64,000 nucleotides of DNA, from contig CAJTZC010000008.1 in the NCBI GenBank assembly GCA_910583745.1, positions 7,485 to 71,484 of the forward strand. The letters run 5' to 3'. Of this stretch, positions 8,226 to 16,780 are shown piece after piece (position 1 is the stretch's first letter; each line of letters starts with the position of its first letter). The position numbers and the translations under genes were made by a program. The stretch is from an uncultured Bacilli bacterium (lineage in GTDB: Bacteria; Bacillota_I; Bacilli_A; RF39; UBA660). Under the pieces are notes generated by a model. That model saw only the letters and a list, made by a program, of their open reading frames with translations, did not search any database and was not told the DNA's origin.

Positions 8226-10649
8226 TTAGTCGACGTCGTTTCTAGATAATATCTGTGCTGGAGTCTTTTTAATCGTCTGTCTTATAGGCATCAATCCTAC
8301 AAAGGCATTGAAAGCATAGACTAACACGATACTGATTAATACGACGCGAGCATCGACGACGAACATACTCTGGAAGAACGATATCTTTGTCACTTCGTTT
8401 AGTATTGAACTCATGAATAAGATACCTGTCACCCCTGTAATGGTCGTGATGACGAGAATTTCTCCTAAGAACATCTTATAGATGTCGGCTTTTTTAACTC
8501 CGATGGCTCTATATATACCGACTTCTTTAATTCTCGAAAGGAACGAAGCTCTTATCATCAAGAATATCTCGACAAAAGAGATGGTCAAAAGTACACCTGA
8601 GACGATTAAAGATTGTATGATGCTATCTTTTAGTTTTCTTATGTATTTGTCTTTTAAAACTTGATAATTGTCTTGTGCATTATAACCTAGACTTCGAAGT
8701 TCCTCGATGGTACTCATTTTATTTTTGGCATAAATCATCATGCCAGAAGATTCGACGATGGTGTCGTATTTAAATGTGTTTGCGCTGACGTAGTATTTGT
8801 TCGCCATTTTCGAGTCGGCACTGTAATATCCGACGACTTTTAACTTGTGATTGTTTACCATTTTATCGATTGTCTTATTGAGAGGGTACGCGTCTTTCAA
8901 ACTGTAGTCGATGACGACTTCATAATCGTTCAACGGCGCTCTACCTCTTTTTAACTTAAAGCTCTCGCCTCTAAAATCGTAATTCTGTAGGTTATTCTCA
9001 CTCGTGTATACATCGCCTTTTGAAGAAGCGATGAGTTCCATCAAATAACTCTCATCTAAGAAAATGCAAGGATTGTTCGTATCGACGAGGCCAACTATAG
9101 TGAGCGACAAATCGTCTGGATTGGCTTTATAGAGAGTTTTTCCAATTAAATCCTCCGGATTCTTTATGCCGAGCATTTGAAATTGTATCTCTTCCTTTAA
9201 AAAACTTTCTGCGATGGAGATGTCGATGACGACTTCTCTTGCGTTTTCTGGCAATCTGCCGAACTTTATTTCTTCTGGTTTTAGAATTTTTGTACTCGCT
9301 GCAGCGAGATTCAACTGTAGACCTTTGTCACTCAACTGATAAAGCACTTCATTTCTAAAGGTAAATGTTAAATTGGAATCTCCCGGTAAGACGTAATCGA
9401 TGGATGCAAGGTTTTCTATATTTAAATAATCTTCAAGTACATTCTTATTATTTTCTATTTTGATGTAATCTCTATGGGTAAATAAGAAATTGCTCTCTTT
9501 TATCGTCGTGACTCCAAATATAGATGATACGGCATAGACGATGAACATAGCAGAGACGAAGAACCCGAAGAGAAGTACCTTTTTCATTATCGTATAACTT
9601 GCTAGCTTTTTAAAGCCCGTATGCAACATTGAAAAGAAATTGAAAATCGAAGTGTAGCGAAGTTTGTTCTTCGAGTTGTCGAGCATGTTCGCATCGAATT
9701 TATTATTCTCATAATCTTCTTTCGAGATTTTTTTATAGTGGTCATCGACGAATTCGATGCCGGATTCTTCGTCGACGACTTCTATTTTATTATTCTGTAA
9801 ACTCTTGATATAGATATTTCCATTTTTTACGACGATGTCGAGTTTTAACTTTTCTTTTTTATCTGCATAGATGTTGATGTCCGCTTCATTTCCTTTTAAA
9901 GTGTTGCAATGCTCAAAATCTTTGAGATATATCTTGTTGTCTATTCTGTAGTCTAACTCGTTTTCGTGTTCGTTCACGTAGTCATCTGTTATCTTTCCAT
10001 CTTCGATTTCGATGATTCTTGAAGCGTAGAAGTGTGCCAAATCTTTCTCATGCGTGACCAAGATGACCAGTTTTTCTTGAGAGATGGCTTTGATGATGTT
10101 CATAATCTCGATGGTGTTCTTCGAATCGAGATTTCCTGTCGGCTCGTCAGCGATGATGACCTCAGGATTTTTGACGAGGGCTCTTGCGATGCCGACGCGC
10201 TGTCTTTGCCCACCAGACAGCATGCCTGCTGGCTTATTTCTATAGCGATACATTCCGACGGCTTCTAAGATAAAATCCACTCTCTTTTTGATAGCAAATC
10301 TGTTTTTGATTCCTATCATTTTCAAAGACAGGGCGACGTTTTCGTAAACAGTCAAATTGTCTAAAAGGTTATAATTCTGAAAGATGTAGCCTATATTTAG
10401 AACTCGCATCTTATCCTTTTTAGTCGAACCTATCCTAGGCATCTTCTTGCCGTTTATAAAAATTTGACCAGAGTTGACTTTGTCGAGACCTCCTATCGCG
10501 TTTAACAGAGTCGTCTTTCCGCATCCAGAAGGCCCTAGAAGTGCGACGAGTCCCGTATCTTCGAGTACGAGCGACGTATCATTTATGACATGGATTTCAT
10601 TTTTTTTATGACGATTGTAATATTTATTGACGTTTTTAAGCGTTATCAT
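8226..10649 (-). CDS. ABC transporter, fused ATPase and FtsX/MacB-type permease
   Basis: 807 residues. The N-terminal 220 residues are a MacB-type ATPase: Walker A GPSGCGKTT, signature LSGGQRQRV, Walker B ADEPTGNLD. Next come a linker of about 110 residues, a membrane segment (about 350-375), a large extracytoplasmic region, and three C-terminal membrane segments of the FtsX fold (ISFVEIFLMIRASFLSRIKEVGIYRAIG). Such proteins usually move or sense peptides, or act as mechanotransmitters. It starts 3 bases after the stop of the 735-residue transporter gene, so the two likely form a heterodimer. The substrate cannot be read from sequence. Confidence 0.9.
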   Translation of the reverse strand: MITLKNVNKYYNRHKKNEIHVINDTSLVLEDTGLVALLGPSGCGKTTLLNAIGGLDKVNSGQIFINGKKMPRIGSTKKDKMRVLNIGYIFQNYNLLDNLTVYENVALSLKMIGIKNRFAIKKRVDFILEAVGMYRYRNKPAGMLSGGQRQRVGIARALVKNPEVIIADEPTGNLDSKNTIEIMNIIKAISQEKLVILVTHEKDLAHFYASRIIEIEDGKITDDYVNEHENELDYRIDNKIYLKDFEHCNTLKGNEADINIYADKKEKLKLDIVVKNGNIYIKSLQNNKIEVVDEESGIEFVDDHYKKISKEDYENNKFDANMLDNSKNKLRYTSIFNFFSMLHTGFKKLASYTIMKKVLLFGFFVSAMFIVYAVSSIFGVTTIKESNFLFTHRDYIKIENNKNVLEDYLNIENLASIDYVLPGDSNLTFTFRNEVLYQLSDKGLQLNLAAASTKILKPEEIKFGRLPENAREVVIDISIAESFLKEEIQFQMLGIKNPEDLIGKTLYKANPDDLSLTIVGLVDTNNPCIFLDESYLMELIASSKGDVYTSENNLQNYDFRGESFKLKRGRAPLNDYEVVIDYSLKDAYPLNKTIDKMVNNHKLKVVGYYSADSKMANKYYVSANTFKYDTIVESSGMMIYAKNKMSTIEELRSLGYNAQDNYQVLKDKYIRKLKDSIIQSLIVSGVLLTISFVEIFLMIRASFLSRIKEVGIYRAIGVKKADIYKMFLGEILVITTITGVTGILFMSSILNEVTKISFFQSMFVVDARVVLISIVLVYAFNAFVGLMPIRQTIKKTPAQILSRNDVD

Positions 10650-10652
10650 CCA

Positions 10653-12860
10653 TTACACTTCCTCTCTATAAGTATTCATCGCTGAATCTTTGAACAATTT
10701 CTTTGCATATCGATTCGAAATCAACATACTCATCAATATCAAGATGACATAGACGGCGACATAATCTTTTAAGGTAAAATACGTGACCAAATCGTTTATG
10801 TATTCCATGTTGACAACTCCACTCGTCGCGAAGAGGACGAGGGCGAGGAAGACGAGATAAGCGATGTTGATGTCGACGAACAATTCGATGTTTAAAAGCT
10901 GTTTTGAAATCTTTTTCGTCGACCCGAGTATACGAATAGTAGAGAAATAGACATTTCTAGATTTTAATATAATTTTGATGATAAAATAACTGATAAAGAA
11001 CAGGGCGACGGTTGCGATGATAAACACGACGTTTCTGAAAATTCTCAAAATTCCCATCGCCTCTTTGGAAGGATTCGCGAGCGAGTCTTTTATGTAAAAT
11101 GTCTCAAAACCCATTGCTCGTATCTGTTCGACCGTCGAATCTCCAATTTTCAGGTCGTCTATAAAGACACTGACTTGATAATTTCCCTTTAAAAATAGAT
11201 TTTTATAATCGTTTTCGCTGATAAATATCGTATTCGAATCTTGTTCATAATTCGTCAGGCCTGTCACATTTTTAAAATTGTCTTTATTGAATACTTTTCT
11301 CACGGTCAAAGGAATCGAATCTTCATAATACAAATTTTGTACACCGACCTCTATTTTTTTATTTAGGCATTGGTAGTAGCTGCAGTACATGTTAAAATTG
11401 CTCGGTACAAATGCTTTCCCATCGGGAACATTTGCATTGCTCTTGAGGGTAAAGTACATATCGTATCCGTCGTTTTTATACGTTTTATTGTTCATCTTTA
11501 AAGACAACTTGTTGTAATTCACATTCAAAGAAATCTTTATCTTTTCCATGATTGCGTCGGATACATAGATGACAGTATCGTCGAAATTCGTATACTCTTC
11601 CTCTTTTAGTATCTTTATTCCCGAAATTTTTACTTTGCCAAGTGAGTCAATGTCATAGACCTTTTTGAATATTTCTTCACCATAAGTATCGACATAATAC
11701 GAGAATATACCTTCTGTCACGACGACTTCATCGTCATTTTCGGGTTTTCTACCCATGTCGACTCGATCGAGTTCTCTCCAACTTCTAAATTTACCTTGAA
11801 AAAAGATGCTGTCATTATAAACTGAGCCCCATGAATCGAGGAGCAAATCCTCTTTCTCTACCCTTTTGACATTCTCTACATTTTCGAGCGACTTCACTTC
11901 TTCTTCGGTAAAGACGCTCTTATCTTTCTTTGTCAAAATCACCCTCTCTGGGTCTTGTTCACGAAAGTAATCATTGTATCCTTCTAGAGCTTCTTCGTAG
12001 GTCATCTTAGATAAACCTGAATACTCAGAAAATACTAAAAACGTTAAAAAGAAGTAGACGAAGAATAGAAGGACAAATTTCGTCTTGATGTTGAACGAAT
12101 TCCTCATTCCTAGACGTATCTTGTTGAACCAAGTTAAATCTTCATACTTTACCAATTTCGGTTCGACTGGCTCATAGGAATCGATTTTTTTATCTTCGAT
12201 GATATGCCCATCGTTCATCGAAATCTTTCGCGTCGCATACTCCTCGACTTGCTCGTAGTTGTGTGTGACGATGACGACGAGTTTTTCTTTGGATATATCT
12301 TTCAAAAGTTTCATGATGCTTTTGGCACTTTTGACATCCAAATTTCCCGTCGGTTCATCGGCGACGATGACCGGTGTATCTTTTGCAAGAGCTCTCGCGA
12401 TGGCGACTCTCTGCTTTTGTCCTCCTGACAGCTTCGAAGCCTTCGTATTTTTATATTTTGTCAACCCCACTGTCTTGATGACTTCCAAAACTTTTTCTCT
12501 ACATTCTCGTCTCTTATACCCATTTAAAAGCAATACCAACTCTATATTTTGGTAGACAGTATAGCTGTTTACTAGGTTAAAGTTTTGAAATATATTTCCT
12601 ATATATTTGCGGCGATAGTTCTCATAATCGACCTCCGTGTAGTGACTCGTCTCTTCGCCATTGATATACATTTCGCCTTCTTCATAAGAATCCAGCCCCG
12701 AGATGACATTCAACAGTGTCGACTTTCCACTTCCAGATTCGCCTGTGAATACGACGAATTCCCCCATATCGATATCGAGAGAGATTCTCGAAAATCCCGT
12801 CGATATCGTCTTCTTATTATAATAGAATTTCGATACATTCTTTAATTTGATAAAACTCAT
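10653..12860 (-). CDS. ABC transporter, fused ATPase and FtsX/MacB-type permease
   Basis: 735 residues with the same architecture as its downstream partner: ATPase (Walker A GESGSGKST, signature LSGGQKQRV, Walker B ADEPTGNLD), a membrane segment near residue 260, an extracytoplasmic domain of about 330 residues rich in acidic and aromatic residues, and three C-terminal membrane segments. The start follows GGAAAGGAG. It is the first gene of a two-gene operon. No two-component system, which often accompanies peptide-detoxifying BceAB systems, lies nearby. Export or signalling by a lipid or peptide substrate is a guess from the family. Confidence 0.9.
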   Translation of the reverse strand: MSFIKLKNVSKFYYNKKTISTGFSRISLDIDMGEFVVFTGESGSGKSTLLNVISGLDSYEEGEMYINGEETSHYTEVDYENYRRKYIGNIFQNFNLVNSYTVYQNIELVLLLNGYKRRECREKVLEVIKTVGLTKYKNTKASKLSGGQKQRVAIARALAKDTPVIVADEPTGNLDVKSAKSIMKLLKDISKEKLVVIVTHNYEQVEEYATRKISMNDGHIIEDKKIDSYEPVEPKLVKYEDLTWFNKIRLGMRNSFNIKTKFVLLFFVYFFLTFLVFSEYSGLSKMTYEEALEGYNDYFREQDPERVILTKKDKSVFTEEEVKSLENVENVKRVEKEDLLLDSWGSVYNDSIFFQGKFRSWRELDRVDMGRKPENDDEVVVTEGIFSYYVDTYGEEIFKKVYDIDSLGKVKISGIKILKEEEYTNFDDTVIYVSDAIMEKIKISLNVNYNKLSLKMNNKTYKNDGYDMYFTLKSNANVPDGKAFVPSNFNMYCSYYQCLNKKIEVGVQNLYYEDSIPLTVRKVFNKDNFKNVTGLTNYEQDSNTIFISENDYKNLFLKGNYQVSVFIDDLKIGDSTVEQIRAMGFETFYIKDSLANPSKEAMGILRIFRNVVFIIATVALFFISYFIIKIILKSRNVYFSTIRILGSTKKISKQLLNIELFVDINIAYLVFLALVLFATSGVVNMEYINDLVTYFTLKDYVAVYVILILMSMLISNRYAKKLFKDSAMNTYREEV

Positions 12861-12949
12861 AAAAATTCTCCTTTCCTAAGTATATCTTACAAATTCGTTT
12901 GCATAATCCCATCAAGTCAATTTAACTATACCACGTCTAAAACGCGATT

Positions 12950-13090
12950 GCAACTCGCAAAAAAGTCGTTTTTGTATGACAAAAATTTATTTTTTGCACG
13001 GTTTTTGTGCAAAAATAGCAAATCTCTCGGACAAATGAACATTTTTGCACGGTTTTTGATACAAAAAAAGAAATTTCGTACAGAAACTTC
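12950..13090. repeat. Dispersed AT-rich hairpin repeat, copy B
   Basis: Lies between the mini-prepilin gene and the ABC operon. It contains TTTTTGCAC/GTGCAAAAA hairpins, a TTTTTGTAT...ACAAAAA unit, and on the plus strand GCAAATCTC...AAATGAaCATTTTTG, matching copy A on the other strand. Both copies end near TTTTTTGCG/TACGAAA-type edges. Confidence 0.6.
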
Positions 13091-13096
13091 TTTTGC

Positions 13097-13198
13097 TCAT
13101 TTTGCCTTGATAATCGTCGTGATAACGATGAGAGCAAACAATCCTATCACTGCGAGTATTGCTAGCACTTCAGACAGCGTCATTCCCTTTTTGTTCAT
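13097..13198 (-). CDS. 33-residue prepilin-like peptide
   Basis: A small gene of 33 codons plus TGA, preceded by GGGAGAG. The product starts MNKKGMTLSEVLAILAV: two lysines, then the prepilin peptidase site G^MTLSE with Glu at position +5 of the mature chain, then about 21 hydrophobic residues and IKAK. This is a complete type III signal/pilin N-helix with no globular domain. It sits 18 bases after the CPWC protein gene, in line with frr, so it is expressed with them. A prepilin peptidase (51.3 kb) and PilC (52.4 kb) are in this window. It could be a minor pilin stub, an assembly modulator or a decayed pilin gene. Confidence 0.7.
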   Translation of the reverse strand: MNKKGMTLSEVLAILAVIGLFALIVITTIIKAK

Positions 13199-13216
13199 CT
13201 TGTCTCTCCCTTTTTA

Positions 13217-13936
13217 CTAACAGTGTCCGTCGCAGACCGCGTCTTCTGTCTTTTTAATCATCTCTTTAAAAAGCTTTTCTAAGTCTTCAATCTGTTTTTT
13301 CGATAACGCGTCGAATGCCGTTTGATTTTTTTCTAATTTTACAGGACTCGTCACGGCCTCTTTTACTACGCCATCTTTTACAACGGCGACGAGAGGGACA
13401 TACATTCTTTTTTCTCCCGTTTTGTATTCTTTCTCGCTTCCCTCTTCTTTGACAGTATATTCGTCGAGGTATTCGTCTAAGATGTCTAACAATTTATAGT
13501 ATTCTTCACTGGCATCCTTCGTCTTGACTGCTTTTTTATCTTCGACGACGAACGTGTCTCTCTTCTCTGTCATGTCTACATAAAGAATCTTATCCAATTT
13601 GGATTCTTGTACGACGTCCAAAAGTGTCGGAAGTATTCCCCTGCACCAAGGACAATTCGGAAATCCAAAGTAAATGATACCCGTTCCTTCTTCTAAGAAT
13701 TCGACAGCTTCATTTAAATCGGCATAGTTTACCTTATTGTTTTCGTCCAAGTCTAACGTTTGATAGACACTATCTCCATAGGCCGTCTCGCCGTTTAGGG
13801 CTTCATATTCTCTTTTAAACTTCATCGCATCGGTCTCGACAGAATCTTTTTTATCACTGCACAGATAGATTCCGAATCCAGCTGCGACGACCACGACGAC
13901 GAACAATATAACTATAAGTATTTTCTTTTTGTCCAA
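13217..13936 (-). CDS. Membrane-anchored thioredoxin-fold protein (CPWC)
   Basis: 239 residues: an N-terminal membrane anchor (about 6-25), then a thioredoxin-like domain with active-site CPWC at 95-98 inside YFGFPNCPWCRG. A cis-Pro-type segment occurs later (MYVPLVAVVKDG). Two more cysteines end the protein (CDGHC). It resembles the bacteriocin transport-accessory/thiol-disulfide family. It most likely acts outside the membrane in disulfide exchange; its partner is unknown. It lies 3 bases after frr and just before the mini-prepilin gene. A role in oxidative folding of pilin-like or surface proteins is possible but only inferred from position. Confidence 0.8.
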   Translation of the reverse strand: MDKKKILIVILFVVVVVAAGFGIYLCSDKKDSVETDAMKFKREYEALNGETAYGDSVYQTLDLDENNKVNYADLNEAVEFLEEGTGIIYFGFPNCPWCRGILPTLLDVVQESKLDKILYVDMTEKRDTFVVEDKKAVKTKDASEEYYKLLDILDEYLDEYTVKEEGSEKEYKTGEKRMYVPLVAVVKDGVVKEAVTSPVKLEKNQTAFDALSKKQIEDLEKLFKEMIKKTEDAVCDGHC

Positions 13937-13939
13937 GAC

Positions 13940-14479
13940 TTACACCTCCATCAGTTCTTTTTCTTTTTCGCGAATCTTATCGTCGACTAATTTATTGTAT
14001 TTATTAATCAACTCTTGGATATCCTCTAAGAGGGCCTTCTCTTGGTCTTCTGGAAGTTCATCGGCTTTGACTTTATTGTTGCCATCTTGCCTTATATTTC
14101 TGAGTGCAACCTTCGCATCTTCGCCCATGCTCTTCGCCTGTTTGACATATTCTCTTCTTCGGTCTTCTGTAAGTTCTGGCAAAGTAAGAATAATCATCTC
14201 TCCATTGTTCGTCGGATTGATGCCTAAATTTGCCTCTTGAATCGCGTGCTCTATGTCTTTCAATGTGCCTCTGTCAAAAGGCTTTACAAAGAGCTGACGT
14301 GCTTCAGGAACTGTGATGTTCGCGACACTCTGTATCGGAGTTGGCGTCCCGTAATAGTCTACGACGACGTTCGCGAGCATGTTCGGGTTTGCTCTCCCTG
14401 TTCTTACAGTCGTCAATCTCTTATCTAGAGTCTCCATCGTCTCTTCCATTTTAAACTCTATTTCATTCAAATAGTCCAT
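13940..14479 (-). CDS. frr: Ribosome recycling factor
   Basis: 179 residues, near the usual 185. It splits post-termination ribosomes together with EF-G. Typical features: MEETMETLDKRLTTVRTGRANPNML near the N-terminus, YGTPTPIQSVANITVPEARQL, then a long helical C-terminus (EDRRREYVKQAKSMGEDAKVALRNIRQD). It has its own promoter. The usual pyrH neighbour is absent; two exported-protein genes follow in the operon. Confidence 0.98.
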   Translation of the reverse strand: MDYLNEIEFKMEETMETLDKRLTTVRTGRANPNMLANVVVDYYGTPTPIQSVANITVPEARQLFVKPFDRGTLKDIEHAIQEANLGINPTNNGEMIILTLPELTEDRRREYVKQAKSMGEDAKVALRNIRQDGNNKVKADELPEDQEKALLEDIQELINKYNKLVDDKIREKEKELMEV

Positions 14480-14508
14480 ATTTCAAAATTCACCTTTTCC
14501 TTAATAAC

Positions 14509-14538
14509 ATTATAATAGAAAAGGGGTTTTCTAGTCAA
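14509..14538 (-). promoter_or_regulatory. Promoter of the frr operon
   Basis: TTGACT (14533-14538) and a perfect TATAAT (14509-14514) on the minus strand with an 18-base spacer, about 30 bases upstream of the frr start. Confidence 0.75.
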
Positions 14539-14546
14539 TACCAAAA

Positions 14547-14570
14547 GAAAAATACGAGTTGTTCTCGCAT
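14547..14570 (-). terminator. Intrinsic terminator of the WG-repeat gene
   Basis: The stem ATGCGAG/CTCGTAT (14564-14570 with 14552-14558, one G-U) is followed by T's on the minus strand, just after the stop of the WG-repeat gene. Confidence 0.75.
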
Positions 14571-14572
14571 TT

Positions 14573-15772
14573 CTAACCGTTTGCTTGTCTATCGATTGGC
14601 TTCATGACATGAGGTTTTTCATTGTCTTGAACAGAAGCTCTCTCTGAGTCGATTGTAACGCCAGAAGTGGAAACGACTTGACTACGCAATTCTTTCAATT
14701 TCGCTTCTTTTAGGAGTCTTAACTCTTCTTCACTCTCTGCTTTCAAAACAACTGTTTTTTCTCCTATTTGCACTTTTGAACAATAGAGGATTGGAAGTTC
14801 AATCACTTTCTTGCCTTCGACATCGATATAAGAAGAGTAGCCTTTTCCGCAGACAAAAGCGAGCCCATCACTGAATGAATTCGTCCAATCGTATTGACAA
14901 GGAATGACTTGGTTTCCTTCTTTGTCGATGAAACCAAATTTGCCGTTTGCGTACACTCGGCTTCTTCCACAATGAAAGTCCCCAATGTCATGAAAAGGCT
15001 TTCCTCTTAAAAATGCGCGCATATTTCCAAGTTTGTCAATAAAACCTATTATGTTTCCTTTCGCGAGCTCTATGACAGCCATGTCCTCACTAAAATCGGA
15101 GCCTTTGTCAAAAACAGGTGGAATCTGCATGTGAAAGTCGTGGTTCATATAACCGATCTTTCCTTCAAAACTTTCTATTCTAAACATGCCATTGTTACTA
15201 CTGTAAAAATTTTTAAAATTACTCGTCAATGCTGAGTTAAAATTTGTATTTATAATTCTCCAAACATTATCGCTTATCTTTATAATACTGAATCCTTCAC
15301 TAAAAGGTTTTATCCATTGCGAATTGTACGAGATAAATGTTCCGTCTTTATAAAAGAACTTTTCGCCAGTTGCTTTCTCCAAAACTCCAATTCCATCTGC
15401 ATATTTTTCAGCGTTTTGCCATTGATGTGGCTCAACGACAAAATTTCCAGTTTTATTGATATAACCTACATCGGCATAATCCATATTTGCCGCGATGGCT
15501 AAACCGTCTGAAAATGCATCGGCGCGACGGAATTGAGGTTTGATAACTCTTTTTCCTCTTGTATTGATATATCCCCATTTTCCTTTTACTTTTATCGCAG
15601 CCATGCCTTCACTAAAGTCTGTCGCGCTTTCAAATTGACACCGAATAACTTCTTTTCCCGTTTTATCGATATAACCATGAACCCCATCTTGGTTACTTAC
15701 GACTGCCAATCCTTCATGAAAATCGCCAGTACTTTTATATTTACAAATTACAAAATCATTAAAATAAAACAT
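14573..15772 (-). CDS. WG-repeat protein
   Basis: 399 residues made of about seven WG (KWG-type) beta repeats with the pattern FsdGLAxVxxxGxxGYIDKxGxxVI (for example FHEGLAVVSNQDGVHGYIDKTG and DFSEGMAAIKVKGKWGYINTRG). The C-terminus is helical and charged. There is no signal peptide, so it may be cytoplasmic. WG repeats usually form binding surfaces; no enzymatic role is implied. Monocistronic, between a coat-protein gene and frr, with its own terminator. Function unknown. Confidence 0.85.
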   Translation of the reverse strand: MFYFNDFVICKYKSTGDFHEGLAVVSNQDGVHGYIDKTGKEVIRCQFESATDFSEGMAAIKVKGKWGYINTRGKRVIKPQFRRADAFSDGLAIAANMDYADVGYINKTGNFVVEPHQWQNAEKYADGIGVLEKATGEKFFYKDGTFISYNSQWIKPFSEGFSIIKISDNVWRIINTNFNSALTSNFKNFYSSNNGMFRIESFEGKIGYMNHDFHMQIPPVFDKGSDFSEDMAVIELAKGNIIGFIDKLGNMRAFLRGKPFHDIGDFHCGRSRVYANGKFGFIDKEGNQVIPCQYDWTNSFSDGLAFVCGKGYSSYIDVEGKKVIELPILYCSKVQIGEKTVVLKAESEEELRLLKEAKLKELRSQVVSTSGVTIDSERASVQDNEKPHVMKPIDRQANG

Positions 15773-15825
15773 ATAAACCCTCTCTTTCGGTAATTACTAT
15801 TATACAAAACGTACTCTAAAAATCA

Positions 15826-15852
15826 AGAAAAACTCCCGTTTTCTCGAGAGTT
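15826..15852 (-). terminator. Intrinsic terminator of the coat-protein gene
   Basis: The stem AACTCTCG/CGGGAGTT (15845-15852 with 15831-15838, one G-U) is followed by T's on the minus strand, about 30 bases past the stop of the coat-protein gene. Confidence 0.75.
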
Positions 15853-15882
15853 TCGTGTTTATCTTCTTCTATTCTTCCTATT

Positions 15883-16311
15883 CTAAAGACACTCTACGCA
15901 AGTATCGTTCAAGCATCTTATCGAACAAACACAATCTAGGTTGATCGTAAAGAAACTGTTCGTACTCACATAAGGATATAATCCAGTATCTTCTGTATTA
16001 GGTGCTAATACCCTGAAAGTAGCAGCATTTCCATCCACTTTTTCTATTCTGAATACGCTTGAACACTCTGATGGATTTGAACAATTGACGATATCCTTGC
16101 TAATAGGCATAGAAATTGGAGTTTGGTTGCCCGCACAACAAGTGTATATAGTTATAGGTCTAGTGTTACATACACAACAAGTCGTTCCGCAACCGAGCAC
16201 TGGTCTGTCACATGAATCTAAGCAGCTTTCAGGACTTCCAGCGTTTTGCTGTAAAATCAAGATGACTTCTAATATTTCTCTGATGCCATTACATTCATTA
16301 TTGTTAGACAT
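15883..16311 (-). CDS. Spore coat protein, CotY/CotZ family
   Basis: 142 residues, cysteine-rich (14 Cys), with the family features: an N-terminal helix CNGIREILEVILILQQNA, a CLDSCDRPVLG segment, and a C-terminal domain ending NLDCVCSIRCLNDTCVECL. In Bacillus, CotY and CotZ build the disulfide-linked outer crust of the spore. The start at 16311 follows AAGGGTG by 8 bases; an in-frame ATG lies 8 codons upstream. The promoter region has a possible mother-cell sigma signature. Monocistronic. Confidence 0.85.
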   Translation of the reverse strand: MSNNNECNGIREILEVILILQQNAGSPESCLDSCDRPVLGCGTTCCVCNTRPITIYTCCAGNQTPISMPISKDIVNCSNPSECSSVFRIEKVDGNAATFRVLAPNTEDTGLYPYVSTNSFFTINLDCVCSIRCLNDTCVECL

Positions 16312-16335
16312 AATATTCACCCTTTCATTATTCAT

Positions 16336-16369
16336 TATAATCTATGAGAAAGTCGCGACTTTCGTGCGT
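16336..16369 (-). promoter_or_regulatory. Possible sigma-K/E-type promoter with a 16-bp palindrome
   Basis: On the minus strand CATAGATTA (a match to the mother-cell -10 CATAnnnTA) lies 17 bases after an AC-containing element (GCAC). The spacer is occupied by the perfect 16-bp palindrome GAAAGTCGCGACTTTC (16348-16363). A TATAAT also overlaps the -10. The sigma assignment is inference supported by the coat gene downstream. Confidence 0.45.
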
Positions 16370-16451
16370 ATATGAGATTAAAATTTTAACTTTATCCAAC
16401 ATTTAGTATATTTTTTAATCATTTTATTGTATAATGAACTAGGTGATATAG

Positions 16452-16763
16452 ATGACTTGGGAATACCTGATTATTGCAGTCGTACTTTTAATCGTCGCTT
16501 TGGTGGCTATGAAAGTTACGGGAAAAAACTTCGATGAAGACATGAATAAACTCATAAAGTATTTGGGTGGAAAAGACAACATCGTAGACTGCGAAATGAG
16601 TATGTCGAGATTTAAGGTGACTTTAAAAGATGTCAGTCTCGCCGACAAAGAAGGCATACAAAAACTCGGAGCAAAGGGCATCGTCGAAATCGACAACCAG
16701 CTGAAAATCGTCTTCGACAAAAATGCTCGGACATTAAAAAAATATATCAAAGATATGCGTTGA
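16452..16763 (+). CDS. Membrane-anchored PTS EIIB-like protein lacking the phospho-cysteine
   Basis: 103 residues: one N-terminal membrane segment (about 4-21), then a domain resembling the glucose-type EIIB fold (LIKYLGGKDNIVDCEMSMSRFKVTLKD..., LGAKGIVEIDNQLKIVFDKNA). In active EIIB the strand carries CATRLR or CITRLR with a phosphorylated Cys; the aligned stretch here is SMSRFK, so that Cys is Ser. A Cys three residues earlier is shifted. It therefore probably cannot carry sugar phosphate in the usual way. Preceded by AGGTGA and a TATAAT box, followed by its own terminator. Function unknown; possibly a structural or sensory relative. Confidence 0.7.
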   Translation: MTWEYLIIAVVLLIVALVAMKVTGKNFDEDMNKLIKYLGGKDNIVDCEMSMSRFKVTLKDVSLADKEGIQKLGAKGIVEIDNQLKIVFDKNARTLKKYIKDMR

Positions 16764-16775
16764 TATATTTTTTTT
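16741..16775 (+). terminator. Intrinsic terminator of the EIIB-like gene
   Basis: A perfect 10-bp stem (AATATATCAA/TTGATATATT, 16741-16750 and 16760-16769) with a T8 run after it on the plus strand. It overlaps the end of the coding region. Confidence 0.85.
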
Positions 16776-16780
16776 GGTCT

